Notes under the pieces: generated by a model
The model's database searches: none
What the model saw: the letters and a program-made list of their open reading frames with translations, nothing else
What the model was told of the DNA's origin: nothing
Shown: positions 1 to 15,000 of the stretch, one piece after another
How positions within the stretch are numbered: the stretch's first letter is position 1
How the letters are laid out: each line of letters starts with the position of its first letter
Source: Reticulitermes speratus
Lineage: Eukaryota; Arthropoda; Insecta; Blattodea; Rhinotermitidae
Direction of reading: 5' to 3'
Assembly: GCA_021186555.1 (NCBI GenBank)
Contig: JAJKFL010000014.1
Location: 30,768,033 to 30,832,032, forward strand
DNA: 64,000 bases
Translations under genes and position numbers: made by a program

Positions 1-99
1 GTTACGTATACAGGTAACTTCCGTCGCCTGCAAGGGTGCCACATGTTGTTTTACAGTCAGTGCTATCTTCTTGGTGTTATTCCACTGCTCTGGCAGCTC
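1..99 (-). CDS. Dynein heavy chain exon 22 (cut by window edge)
   Basis: Begins after TTTTTGAGCAG in phase 0 and encodes ELPEQWNNTKKIALTVKQHV followed by APLQATEV, the segment that in this family precedes the linker region. It runs off the left edge, so its 3-prime end is unknown; residues 1179-1211 of the reconstructed protein. Confidence 0.85.
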
Positions 100-3000
100 C
101 TGCTCAAAAATAAGAAGAGCTGTAGAACTGAATCATATATTATAAAGAGCCAGACACAAGCAGTAAAGTGATCCATTCACCCATCTGTATACATACACAC
201 AAGCAGTTAAAGTGATCCATTCATCCATCTGTATACATACAGAAAGATCAACTCAGAAGAAAAAGCATGAGGGACATACAGTCCTTTCAAACACAATACA
301 GATAATGGAGACATCTTCTGTCTCCTCCAACATCTGACTTTGGTAATGGAGACAGCCTTTGCTTCGACTTGGCATTGACACTCACATTTATTACGCAGAC
401 AGAGCCTTTCTCCTCCATCTTCAGTGTCAATGCAGATTGCAGCCTTCTGGATTTTGACACCTTGTAGTCTGGTAGGTTTCCAGCATTTCTGAGAAACCTG
501 CTGCCTCCAACTTTGGGCACAAGTGAAGATACAGGCAGCAGGTGCCTCCAAAACATTGGTAAACACATACCAGATTACACAGGTCATAACCCAAAAACCT
601 GCAATCTCCTTGGGCAGATATGGATTATACAGTCATTAATGAAACACAAAACTGACAGGATATAACACTATTAAGCATGTACCAACTATTCAATGCATAT
701 CTACATATTTCAGTACCTTTTGTGTGGAAGCACAGAGCAGTTAAGCTTAATGAAGATCAGGTTCAGGTATAGGGGAGAGTGCAGGCGTGGGCAAACTGTA
801 CAGCAGGAAGCACAGTAGGTGAAGTTGTGCAAGCGCTGCTTCACTGCTGCCAGTTACCTGCAGCAGCACATTCACTTCTTCAGGCAGCTCTTGGTCATAG
901 AATTTCAGTAGCTCTATAGTTTGTTTCAGTGGTTCAAACATATCATCAGTGGTAAGCTGTCGTTCCTTAACATTCATTAGGTACCCCATCACGTTAACAA
1001 GACACTCATAGTCTCCTTCTTTTATAGGCTGCTGCAATCCTTCATCAGCCTCATGAATGAACTTGGCGAGGTCAGATAAGCTGCACAGAACAAATTATGT
1101 TAACGAACTTATACTGAAAGACCAATGCAGGTTCTGTACGAATGCAAGAAAATGCAATTGTAAAAGGATTATTAATAAGAAATTCTTCCTTAGATTCCTC
1201 AATAATGTTGTTTCCAGCTGTGCTGTTTATACAGCAATGAAAAATTCTGGAAAATTATCACGAATAAAAAGTAGGTAGGTTGTGACCTGTTTGCAAATAC
1301 TATCCTCACATTCACTGGAATTACTTACAAATATGGCAAGGAACCTTGCTTAGAATAGCTTACACCCTTGCCAAGAGTCAAAAGAGACACCTTCTGAACA
1401 CATATCTAAACTTTACCCTTCAATTAATGTGCTCAGTGACATAAACCATGACGACGTTAGTCGGAAGGGACATTCACACAGGAACGAACAATACTATCTT
1501 CTGCCACCCAGTGGGAACATAAATTTTGAAATACTATATACAGATTAAAGGTTAGGAGTTGGCTGGTTATTGGTATCAGCTCAGCTGCAATGATTGCTTC
1601 AGACTGTCAAAACATCAGACAAATCCAAATGAAAACTTAAAATAACTAACAAAATTGTAGTACAGATATTTCTTTCACAAAAGAGTCTGCGAAGAAGGGA
1701 ATCTGCACGTAATCCTGCCCGGTAGTATTCAATTGGTGTCCAAAGAGTTGAATGCAAAATCAGGTACACTTGTTAGATCATAATGAAAATTCTTCATAAT
1801 GTTCAAGATACAAATTTAACAGATTCTAACAAAAAAGAAGATAAAATATCTGAGATAAATTTGATAAAGAAATCCTGAAAGTTTTGAAAATGTTGACAAA
1901 ACCGTGGCTGCAAAGTGATTCACATAGGAAAAGATATCAACACGAGTGATGCAGATATCATTTCTTCTATACAAAAACAACCAGAAGCGGAGGAGAAGGA
2001 AGCAGACGAAAGGAAAGAAGATGAAGAAATTATTAAGCATGTCAATCACAGCACGGCAAGTAACTGTGCCGACACTTTGTTACAGTACAAGAACGAATGT
2101 GATTTTGAATATAATGACATAATTTCAATTAGGAAAAATACTGCAGGGTGTTCATCAAAAAGGGTAATTTATTAAGAGCATATAAGATTTATTCTGTAAA
2201 GCTTAACAGGGCTTTTCCTTTGAAAGATATTTTCAGAATCCAAATTATTCACCTGCAAGGCTGCTCTTCGCGTTTTTACTCTATTTTCACAACTTTCTAA
2301 ATACAAATGCATTAAATATTAATAGCTTACAGATGACAGATGTTTTGCTGTGTGATGAGCCACAGTTAAGTGGACACAGTGAAAGGTAATAAATGTTCTA
2401 CAACTCACCTGCTATTTACATGATCCACCAAATGCTGCTTGAACATGTTACTCCACTTGCAGACTGTGTTAAGAAGAGCTTGCCTAAAGGGTTTCAAGTC
2501 TACTTGAAACCATGCACTAAAGATCTGCTCCGACTTCATCTCCTCAATCTCCACAAACAGACTCTCATAGTTATCAATCTAAATGCAAGACATGATAAGT
2601 ATAACTCTCTGGTTCTGGAGAAAAGCTGAACTGGAAAATTCAAACTGTCAAATTGTACCTACCACTTAGTTCTATAGGAAGAGAAAAGGACTCTTTAATA
2701 TGTAAGATATAACACAATATTTTTATAAGCAACTAACTAACCAATTCCATGCAGCAGGGTCCTTTTTCAGATGCTAACAGTTGCTCACCTAGTGAAGAAA
2801 TTCCCTGCATTTTATGGAACCTGCCATGAGCCAAATGAATCCAGGCCACAACTTCCCATTCTATTCTTTAAAAACAAAAACTAAGCTGAATCACATTTAA
2901 AGGTTCAGTCCATATCACGCAGTAAACACAACGTGTCTCACTTAAAAAAGCCAATCAGTTAACAGTTGTATAGGGAAATAGTTGCTGTTTTTATGAAATC

Positions 3001-6000
3001 CATACAAAACACATAAGTGCACTATGTGGACAGAATGCAGAACTACTGAATGTTAAAAATAGGGGTAAAGAAAAAACCAATAGGCTCCTAAGGGTTAAGG
3101 TCAATTTCAGTATTATACTCCTACTTACCCCAAGGTCTTTCAAATCCTCTTCCCTTCAGTTATTTCAAACAAACTTTTGTAAGCACCTTTTCTTGTTCTT
3201 GCCTAGCAATATCAGGTTTTCACAAACAAGAACCAGAACACTTAATAACATACATATTGGGGGGGGGGGGGGGGATAAATCAGTCTTTAAACCATTACAC
3301 AATGAAAACAGCAGAGATTTCTATTAATATTACTGGAACAAGGGCTAGCATAGCTAGGCTTTTAGAGCCCAGGGCAAGTCATCACAATGGCCACTTTTAA
3401 CACAAATTATGAATTTAAAAAAATACAATTATTCATTTAATATCCTTAAATTCAGCTCAATAATTTAAAACATGTTCAGCACAAAAAAATCGATTTTTTC
3501 ATTTAAAATATTCGTTTTGCCGCCCATTATGCCGCCACTCTGCTTCTTGGGGTACACACGCCACTCCCCCACCCCCAGCTACACCCTTGGAAACAAAATA
3601 GTTCAGATAATAAAATTATTGCACACAGATACAAAAAAGAGCATACTACTCAAACTCAGACACTCAATTCACTTTACATATCCATTCCTTATCCTTCGCA
3701 GTCTCAGTCCAGACTCTATAATCACTAGTCTACACCTTTTTCCTCTCCTTCTCCTATTCCCTCCCATTATTGGCTGGTTGATGGCTGTCCTACTCCTGCA
3801 GATGTTTATTTTCACCAATTCTGACTCTTGCATCGTATTTAAATTTACTTTAAGAATGGATTTACTCTAAAAACTTCCCCTCTTTGGAAACTCCCGGGAA
3901 ATTTGGCGTCCTGAACCGAATTTTGTGGAACATCAGAATAGGGCTCTTTAAAACCCATAAAAATGGGACTGTCCCAATAACATCAGGACAAACAGGATTG
4001 CTATAGGAGCCTTCTGTATCTAATCTGTATCTAATCCTACTTGATTTGATCATCTTCACAGTATCTAGCAATAACTACAAAATATAAAACTCTTCTCCAT
4101 CCTCGCACTACTCTCTCCTGTTTGGTACAAATATTCTCCTCAGCATCCTGAGCTCAAACACTCTCAGTCTTTCTTCTTTGGCTAATGCGACGAAGTCTCA
4201 GACTCATAGAAAGAAGCGTCATAAAATCACCCCGTTTCAATAAGCAATAATAAAATAAATATACTCGAGAAACACAAGTGTATATTCAATAGCTCTCAAA
4301 ATTTACTTCCACGTCCATACACAATAATATGGCGTACTGCAGGCAACGTGACTGTATGTAGGTGCTGTAAAAAAACAAACTCTAATGGCTATAAATTGGA
4401 GAACTGATGTTCAGTTCTTCTGATGGACATTTGAAAATTCTGCATACACTAGAAAGTTCCAGTACTCTCTAAAATCATGTCTCCTAATCTCCTTTTTTTT
4501 TTCCTAACTCAGCAAAGCTGAAACCTTGGCTTCTGCAATACTCAATTTGAAAGAATGCAATAAGTCGGAGTTGCAGCTTATTAGATACCAAAACTTAACC
4601 ATGTGACTTGAATACAATACATTCTTTCACCGGTCCAAAAATTTATGTAATTTTATTTACTGACAGTCAATTCTGTAAGCCATTTTCTTAAAATACCCAA
4701 CACAATGTGTACTTTGAACACAATGCACAATAACAAACACTTCTACATGATTTATAATGATCCCTCCTCCAGCGCAGGGGTTAAGGCTAGTGGTCACAGC
4801 ATGTTGGGCAATACTGCATTTCACAAACGTATGGGAGAAAGCGTGTGCTGCGAATGCCAACGATTACACATCCCCCATTACTTAAAATACATACATTTTT
4901 AGACATTAAACATTCACATAGTTCTTGGGTAGCTGGCTGTCAGCTTCCACAGCAACTGAGTGAAAGCCACCTGAATTTATCTGTATTTAAATTTCTCAGT
5001 GCACTGCAAAATTTTTTCCCCATATATTTAATCATTTTCAACCATGTATAGTCAAAAACAACACTGAGCAAAACCGTGCTGGGTGAGGGGTTACTGCATA
5101 TATCCCAAGATCACTGAACTTTCATTTTCACTACTTTCCAGTCAACACAACAGAAGTAAAGTTTGAAACTTGCTATTATGTATGTCTAGTCAGAAATATG
5201 TATTTCAATTTTAACTATTCACCTGTTCCCTGAAGAGATCCATGTTTGGTGGACTGGGTTTTGGTGCCATGTCATCACCTAAAGCAACAAGTTCTAGCTC
5301 ATCAGCTGTCAACTGACGACCATATGTCAAGAACTGCTGCATGTAGAGCTCACGGTCATCCAGCCACAAGTAAGAGTAGGTCTCAAAACCATGACTAAAT
5401 TCATTAGCCTGAAAATGTGACAAATATCAAAGTATGAAGAACCATATAATAGATGAAACACTGAACTTACATCTTGCTACTTCATACGAAGTTGAAGAGC
5501 TGAATTAACAATATTTTGGAAAAATTAAAAACGTAAATTACCTCATTCATTACACGCTGTACACCTCCTAATATTTCTCGTTTCATCTCCCTGATGTCCT
5601 CGGTATTCTCCATGTCTGCCTGTAATAAAATACTCCTGTACACACAAATATAATATTTGGTTATGAACTAATAAAAGGTGTCCCAGAATAATGTTCCCAT
5701 GATTCCTTAGGCCTTCACCATTTATTTATGACACTTAATAACAGAAAACTACAACAGCAAACAAAAGTTGTAGTACAGATATGTCATCATGCTTTTGCTA
5801 TTGGAGTTTTAAAAAATGTCTGCCATTAACCACCAAACACAATCTACAATGCTGAAGTATGTAAATGCCATGTGGTGACATGGTGGGACATTCTGTAAAG
5901 CTCTTCATGACCCAACGTTAAATTGGAAGTTGGATCAATGATCAGTAGGTTTATAGTTGGTTCAATTACACTAGTTATACATAACTGTCAGCAAATTACA

Positions 6001-9000
6001 CAACTGAGGTCCAAATTTAACTTTAAACCTCATATCAACTGCCATGATTTGGTCAACTGGAATTTGGTACTGGCATTTTCTCTACAACTTTATAGTAACT
6101 GGTTACATTAGCAAGACTTCATCATCAGAACTTCATTTGTGAAAACATGATGCATTAAATCTCTCTACTCCTATGTCAGCAGTATATCTGCATGTCCATA
6201 ATGTTGTACTGATATTGTACATACATCGATTAGTGTATGTCACCACAACCCGTTACTGCAGCTTCCTGCCCTCTGTTGGGCAAACATTCAACTGCATGTT
6301 CACAGTTTCTATAATGCATATTGCAGCTGAAGTCATGCCATTTCAGCTCACTTGTCTGTTTGGACTTTCACTTACATATATTTCTCCATAAATACACATC
6401 TTTGGAAGACAAATTTGAAAAAAATAAAATAAAATATTTGAGCAGAAAGAGTCGAGGCACAAGAGGCATTATAGTGCACATCCTACTATTTACACCCCTT
6501 CTCCTGAAAAATATTCTGAACAAAGTATTTTATCAGTACAATATTTATATTCAGTATTGAAAGACAAGCCGCATTATTCAACAGAACACTGAGTTTACCA
6601 GTCATGTAATACCTCATAATTAGCAGCTTCATGATGAAGTGCAATGCGGGGATTAGACCAGCCATCTTGATAATGTCATTAATTAGTCCTTCTACCATAC
6701 TAGCAAAACAATCTGGGGCATTCAGATCAAGTGATGGTACAAATACAAGGTCTGGCTCACGAAGCTCCAACTGTGCTTGAAACAATGGTGCAAACCCATT
6801 GTTTGGGTCCATATGCTCCGCAAGATAACCCAGACTGCAAATAAGTACATAGCATTACACTCATATTAATAAATTCCACAGGTTGGAAACCATCTAGAGA
6901 AACTGTTCAAAAATTACCTGCTCTCTATGGAACCTGCAGGTAACTTACCATGTTTACAAGAATCCACCAATAGCCCCTGTTCTGAGACAGAAGATACCAG
7001 TCCACATCCTAATATGTTGTTTCAGTAAGACCAATCCCATCTATGTCTAGTCTCCCAAGTGGTCTCTCGCCTTCAGGTTTCCTGACCAAACTTTCACAGC
7101 TATCGAAATAATTAATATAATCCCAGTGGGTGAAATCTTGCAGCCATGGAAGTTTACCAGTGGGTTAAATATTTATTAAATCTAAGCTTGAAAGTTTTAC
7201 AGATTTAAAAGATGGAATTGTGATTATTTAACAATAACGTGTTTGGAAATTGTGATCTTTTGGGATGTTACGCTATGTAGCGGGTAAATCAATCTACCCT
7301 GAAGTTTCACAGGAGATCCCAGATTGTAGAAGAATGTAGTTCTTCCAGAACCTACAAACCCTTCAAGATGAAGGTGCTATATTCCTTTAAAACAATAGAA
7401 TACATTAAATTATCCACTACACAGTGTACCATCCCTACAGACCAGAAACCTCAACATCATCAACACTGTGGAAACCACAAATCTCACAACATAGTGCTTG
7501 TTTGTGTGTGCACATGTGTGCACACCCACACATGTGTACACATCACACCAAATTCAGTCTCCTTAAAATAAATAAAAATAAATAACATAAAATACTTGTT
7601 ATAAAGCAAAATACTCTCACCAATCAGCAGTGAATAAGCAAAACTGCAAAAATATGCTGTATTCCACACAGCATCCAGACTTGATCTGGAGTGCAGCCAG
7701 TCTCCTACCTGAAGATTACTGGTCAATCTTTCCACAGGGCTAAAGCAGCTGCAACATGAAGCTGACTACCCATTTCCAAAAATAATGTGTGGAGATATAC
7801 CATCACTTCCCATACATCTTCACGGTGTGTAGTTTAATTAGAGCACAGGGTTAAATTTATTTTATTTTGTTGTAATCACTGGTGCAAAGAGAATTTAAAA
7901 ATTGGTCATACAATATTCATGACTTCTCACATAGCTCAAAATAAAACGAGTGGTCCAGTAAACTTGCACATTCATAAACACACTTCAGAAATTCTGTCTC
8001 CAACTGAAGTCCTTTAAATTGAGCTTTGCATGATGGAAATTTTATTATAGGTCTCACAAGGTCACCTGCATATGAAAGAAGGTGTAAAACATGATATACC
8101 TGCAACCAACTGTCTTCAGCAAGGACTCAGAAATGACATTATCCACATATCCAACATAGTCAAGCCAATGGGAGGAGTCTGCTACTTGTTCCATGCCAAA
8201 GAGTTTAAGATTTTGCTTCACAAGACTGTGGATCTCTGTGGCTGCTGTGCTGATCTCCCTGTACCTGATAAAAGTACAATGTTCAGTAATCTGTGTCTAA
8301 ATATCAGAACATAATCGTGCATTGAACAGTAACCGTATTCCATCTTTGACTGAACATACCTTCGCTGTACATGTTCTGACCGGTCGTCAATGCACAATAA
8401 TGTGTCCTTCTTTCCATCTGAGCGCTCAAAGAGAGCCACTTTGCTCCACATGCTCATGATATTACGACTCTGCTCCAAATTATCCTGTGTCTGTTGCACA
8501 CGTGCTTCCAGAGAATGTACTAACTGGTGAAGTCGCTCAATGTAGTCCCATAACTCTGAAAAAAGCAAAGTCATTTAGATTATCAATTCCTCTTTTTTTA
8601 AAAAAAAAAAAGTTCTACAAAGATCACAATTAGAGCACAATTACTTCATAAATATTTTCCGAAGATGACATTCTCAAAAAGCAGAGTTTTTTTGAAGAAA
8701 GAGGACCAATCTTTCATGTCTTCCTTTGGTTCTCATTGGTCCCTCTACTTCAAACCCTGCCCTAGTTATGAAAATAACTTTTATAATTTGTTTAAAGTTA
8801 TTTATATAAATGATTAACTTCAATTTCTGAAGCCCATACCCATATAACACCAGGCTTTTGTAGTATATGCTGTTCATGTCAGTTTTTAATTAGGTGTAAT
8901 CTCTTTTCAGTTATTCAATACCAATTTTATTCTAAGTTATCGTTACCTAATTCCTTTACACTTATTCTAACTCTTAATTTCTCGCCCACTTGCAGTTAAC

Positions 9001-12000
9001 CATCAGCAACTACCTGCCTATTTCTTAGGATAATTTTTGTTACCACAATTTAGTGCTCTCCTGTATGCTAAGTTACATGAAAATACAAACACCAATGCAC
9101 TTACACACAGGCTTAAAAACTTACAGTACAAACACTCGAAACTCAATGTGTAAATTTGTATCAGGTGAATCATGTTAGAAGCATGAATGTGCTGATTCTC
9201 AATTTTCAAACTTGTACCATACAGATGAGTTCCAGCTTTGGATAAAACTTCCAAACCTTTCACTCATTTCTTTTAGCCACTAAGTTCAAAACCACACACA
9301 TAATGTAAATGAGATGAAAGATCTTGCGGTCAGCTTTATCTGAATGAAACTGAGTCAGCAGGTCAAATTTATGAGAAATCACATCATATGAAAAGCATGA
9401 TATTACAAACTAATCTAATAAAGATCAGTAATCTCTTCAAATGCTAATACATGACCAAAATATTGAATGAAACACGCACAAAGGTATTTCACAGCTCCTA
9501 TCAATTAAATAGAACAAAATAAGTTACAGCATATATAGGCCTACCTGTTGAGTTCCAATTGAGCCTTGTTCGGCCCTGCTCTATCAATGCATCAATCTCC
9601 TGCATTTGCTCTTCAACTAATGCAAATTCTACTGGACGACTCTGGCGGAGAACTTTGTTGTACCTGAACCATATTAAATTATGACATTATTAATTCAGCA
9701 CAATATCAATGTCTGTGGTACAAAAAGGAGATAATAAAAGTGTTTCCAGTAAAAGAAAACAATACAACTTTTATCCAGTCCTCTATATTCAGATCTGTAG
9801 TCAGTATAATTAGCGTTTAGTTACATGAATTTCTATTTCACACTGTTGACACCGTGCATCTTCGTCATATTAAATTAAGTTATAGACCAACTGATGCACA
9901 CTAAAACCACTTTTTAAGTAGCTTTATTATTAAAATTGTTAAAATTGTACCCCTACACGTGTTTCGATCCTAGGATCATCGTCAGGGGGTTTTTTGCTAA
10001 AAGCTACAGTCACTTCAAACACATGATTTAAAATATTCTATCGGCACTTTAAAACTTATATATTATAAGTTAAAATCTTATAAAAAGACTCGTTAAAAGT
10101 TGTAAAATTATAAAAGTACTGTTGATGGTAGATTGCGGAAGTGCTGGCGTGTGGGATCGTGGTATTAAAGGCATGTGAAATGTTTTTGTGGGGAGCGAAG
10201 TGTACTGCCTGTTGTACGGTGTACTCATCACCGTACAACAGGCAGTACACTTCGCTCCCCACAAAAACATTTCACATGCCTTTAATACCACGATCCCACA
10301 CGCCAGCACTTCCGCAATCTACCATCAACAGTACTTTTATAATTTTACAACTTTTAACGAGTCTTTTTATAAGATTTTAACTTATAATATATAAGTTTTA
10401 AAGTGCCGATAGAATATTTTAAATCAAGTGTTTGAAGTGACTGTAGCTTTTAGCAAAAAAAAACCCCTGACGATGATCCTAGGATCGAAACACGTGTAGG
10501 GGTACAATTTTAACAATTTTAATAATAAAGCTACTTAAAAAGTGGTTTTAGTGTGCATCAGTTGGTCTATAACTTAATTTAATATGAATTTCTATTGTCT
10601 TTCTTCCTCAAATTTTCCAACAGTTTCTACATGATATAAATCAAAATTGGATGACAAATATGCTCATGTATTATTTGCATTCAAAGAATGATATCAAAAA
10701 CAGATAACTGAGTAAAATACATACTCATACGTTTAAAAGTTAAATTACAGTAGTTGTCATTAGTAAAACTAAAATAGGAAGACATGCACTTTGAACCAAC
10801 TGACTTTCTTTACACTTGCACCATCATAATTCAGTGCACTTCCAAACCAGTGGCCCTTGTATACAACAAAATATTTATCGTACTAACTCATATTATTTCA
10901 ATCTGAAGCACTTCTATATTTCATGAATATTTGACGAGACATACAGAACAGTATCATTTCAACTTTTACATAAATTAACAGTTGCAGCTGACTGAAACAG
11001 ACACATTTCAGTAAAACACAAAAATATGTGAGAAATTTCAGATTTATATTTAACTGCAATACTACATACATGAAGCATTGTACCAGTGTTTCTCAAACTT
11101 TTTCCCACACAGAAAATAACCCAAAATACTTATTCGTATTCGAAGGAATCCCCACCTATGAAAACGACAACAAAACAAAGAGGAACTTAGAACATGGAGA
11201 GTACTCCAGTACTGCCAATCGCCCAACAAAATTCCCACGAAATTTCGAAGGATATTTGGAATTTTTCACGGTATTTCAAAGATTTTATTTATTTCACGAT
11301 TTCTTGCGTAACCCCTAATAATGTTACGTGGAACCCTGGTTGGAGAACAATGCACCAGAAGAGATAACATAAATTGAGAGGGAGAAGCCACATGACAGAA
11401 GATGACATACAATTAGAAACCTACAGAGTGAAACACATGAATAAAATCCTGTTTGCAACAGGAAATAATTATGAGACAGGCATTAAGATGCATAATCACT
11501 GTGGGAAATGAATGAGATCTCAAAATTTTTGTCAGTCTAGGCACTAATATAACTACTTCAACTTGTTTATTACTAAAAATAATGCTATCCCTCACACTCT
11601 ACTAGAATTAAAATAACCTGAACAGTACAATGATGCAACTTACAAAACACGCAGAATTTGTTGCATTGGTAGTGCATCTGATTAAACAATTAATTAAGTT
11701 TAATTAAACATCTTATCATAGAAACTTCATGACCTGTTCTTTGCAGCATCTATAGTAATTTGGGCAGCTTTCCTGCCTGTCTTCATAACATAGTAGATAC
11801 AGTCACATTACATGTGGAACTTTACTAACACAAATTGTCTGTGTCATTATTCTTCTTTTTATTTCAATGAATTATATATCATACTTATAAACATACACAG
11901 CACACCTGTGAAACATGAAAAATATTTTGTGGGCATTTTCTATTTTGTGACATTAATAAAATTTTGATTATGTCACTATTAGTAGACAAACATGCAACAT

Positions 12001-15000
12001 TAAACCAATAAACTGTTGTTGCTGAATTATTAATAGTTCACTTATAAATAATAAGTAAAAAATACAAGATTCAAAAACAGACTTTTAAGAAGAATTCCTG
12101 TTGAATCATGTTTTAACATTATTACTTATGACAAACATGTATGTGTGCTAACAAAGTTATTTTGTCTGTCTTTCTGCAATTTGTATAAAATGAATACTAT
12201 TCTATACATCATGATAAATAAGATCTCTAAAACTTGATATTCAGTTAACACTCACTTCACAAAGAGATCTTAACTGACAATGACACTTACCATTGGATGG
12301 TCTGATTGAGGTTTGAAGTATACTTTCTGAATGTTTCACTCCGTTCATACATGCAGAGAGCTGCTTCAGGTATATCTTCATGCTCCATAAGGTTTAGGTA
12401 GTGCACTTCACGGAGTATGGCAGCCAACTAATAATATACATGGACTTTACAAACTGTAGGTAATAAATGTGTAAGCAAATTTCACTACATAAACTTGCAT
12501 GCAGGCCAAATATCACTGCACAATATGTAATAAAATTGGCATTATTATACCACCAAAATCCAATTATTTCACCTCATGTTGTCCCATCAGTTTCAACTAC
12601 GGTATTTATGCAGAAAATCATTGCACCATTTCATGTTTACCAGTCAAAAGAAAAGAGCCAAAATTCATCCTAATCCTGAGTCCAGTGTAGGATTACAACA
12701 GGAAATTTGAATAGCCAGACTGAAGTTAGGTTACAACCTCCAACAGTTAAACGCTTTCTTTCTTCAAAATGTCAGAACTTCAAGACTTAAAAAAAAAAGT
12801 TATGAATCAAAAATTTTAAGTATATAACTAATTTTAATGTTTATATATAGTGCACTAAAATATAAATAATATTCACATGGCAGGCTGACGGTGACAAAAT
12901 GGTATCAAACTATGCAGCATGGATGTAAGGCAGAGTTATAATGTAATTATACATAAAAATGTGTTGATAATAGTAGACTGAAATGTGTACTATTACATAA
13001 AATACAACACAGTGAAAAAATGCAGTACTTAGCATGCTGAAAGCAGTTAGAATCATAGTTGCAATATGCACAACATATTCCTCCACACCTGTTAAATTGA
13101 ATTAACTGATCAATAGCTGGAGTTAATTCAGTCACTGAACTCCACGTGACACATCTTTTATCATAATGTGACCATTCATCCCGAACTTTCGAGGACAGTC
13201 CCCAAAATAAGACTTATGTCCTGGACTAATTTTGTCCCCCCAGCCCTTTACTTTTCAGATTTTGTTCCATCTTCCTGATAATATTCTCTAAGAAGGAGCC
13301 TTTCTTGGATCTTGTTAACGGTCTTCCCAACCAGGAGACAGCAACAGTGCTGCACATGGAGCAGTAAACAGTAAAGATGTATGTAAGATATAAACAACAC
13401 GACTGTAACATATGTATCATTTTAATTGTCATCACAATGCTGTCCCCATCCCTGAATAGGCCAAGGAAAAAATGGTCACTTAAGTTTATTACAAAATATA
13501 ACCAAAACGTTAATATCAACCAAAAATTAAATGAATCTAAACACATAAGTACAATTTCCTCCTTCCTGGATGTATTTGTTATTCAGCATGATCTCACAAC
13601 TGTTAAACATAAATACATTTAACTCTTTATTATACATTGCTGAACAGAATTTAACAACAAATTCATACTGTGCAGAGAAACAGTTTACCTCTGGGTGGAA
13701 GTTGAGAGCTAGTTCATTATTAGTTGCTTTACGTGTCAAAAGAGATAGTTTCAAGTTTCTCTCACACTGCTCTGGCACTGAAGCTGCCCAGCTGGCAAAC
13801 ACCTTATGCTCAAAAGTGTTCAGTAAATCCATCAAGTGATCATACTTTGCCAGCACCACTTCTGCTTCTGGAGAGTTCACTATCCTACAGAAATGGAAGT
13901 GCTACATCAGCAGACAACTGTGTTTTCTACAAGACAGCTAAATAGTTCCGAGTTCAGCCTAAATATAAATGTGATGAGTGAAATCTACAACTCACCTAAG
14001 TTTGGTTATTGAACACTTTACATGCAAAAGAACGTTTTGTCACATTTAAGGGAATATAATATTTGAAATCTTTCTGTATGTAGGAGTAGATTCAGGATGT
14101 TTAAAAAAATGATAACAGAACAATTTAATCCAAGTGATAGGAAGTAACAGGATGGATAAAATTACAGAACCGAACAATCTGTCATTTGTGTTCTTCACAT
14201 TGTATTTTTATGACCAATCAATGAGAACCATGCTGAGGAGGATGTGTAAAATGAATGGGTTTTATAGTAGACTTAGCTGTACTGGTTAAATGTGATCGAA
14301 AGAAAACAAATGACTCAACTTCAATACCTATACATACCAAAATGTAACTTAACCTAATTTCTGCTTGTGACATAAGTGACACTGATGTAATAACATGGCA
14401 AATTTATCATAGGGAAAGACGAAAACTTAGAATATACAATGCAACTCTAACATAATGAATGAGACCCCATAAATCTAATTAAAGCCACCTTACCTTCAGG
14501 CTGTGTGAGCTTTCTATGGGTTTTCAATAATTCTGATTCTTACTAGTACACTGATTTCAGATTAAAAGCTAAGTGCACTGCCCCTTAACCTAAATTTTAT
14601 ATTGGCACTTCCTTCACACAAGATGCTATGACTCTAGTCATCAGAGCCTTTCTGATGAGACCAGAGTGTGAGATGTAAAAGAGAGAATTTTAAAGTTGTA
14701 TCCTGCCTTTTGCAGTGGAATTGTATGTGCACTATATGTGTGTTTTAAGTACTGTAATTCCCACTTTATAATTGCATATTGGGAGATAACAATTTAACTC
14801 CCTTAAATTTTTGCTATGAATCTTTCAACATGGTATAATGCTCTCATCTCCATTGCAATACTGACGGGTGTTGAAGGGTCTTGAAGCTCCTGACTGGTAT
14901 TGCTACTCTCTGCCGCAGCTGATAGGCCCATCTCAGAGCTCCAGCAACTGGAGGCATGTTCTTATCTACAGGCATCCAACCATGTTTTGTGAAATTAGCC

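Larger units (their letters stand above)
9866..10586. mobile_element. Long foldback element with two divergent hammerhead-like motifs
   Basis: Two arms of about 355 bp are almost perfect inverse complements around a 7-nt loop at 10222-10228. Each arm carries the same hammerhead-like motif (9947-9989 on minus, 10461-10505 on plus). The arms differ by only a few bases, e.g. GGGGGTTTTTT on the left against AAAAAAAACCCC on the right, so the palindrome is young or maintained. The outer ends read CAACTGATGCACAC and its complement. It lies in dynein intron 13. It is probably a nonautonomous retroelement derivative; no protein is encoded. Confidence 0.85.

Noticed and set aside
7484-7735. Open frame in dynein intron 16 that could be an extra exon
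   Set aside because: Exons 16 and 17 already join in phase with continuous family sequence, and the translation resembles no dynein block.
7917-8105. Open frame overlapping the exon 16 donor on the minus strand
   Set aside because: It reads into the intron past a good GT donor and has no family resemblance.
10056-10394. Matching open frames on both strands, apparently a duplicated small protein
   Set aside because: They are mirror images caused by the long palindrome.
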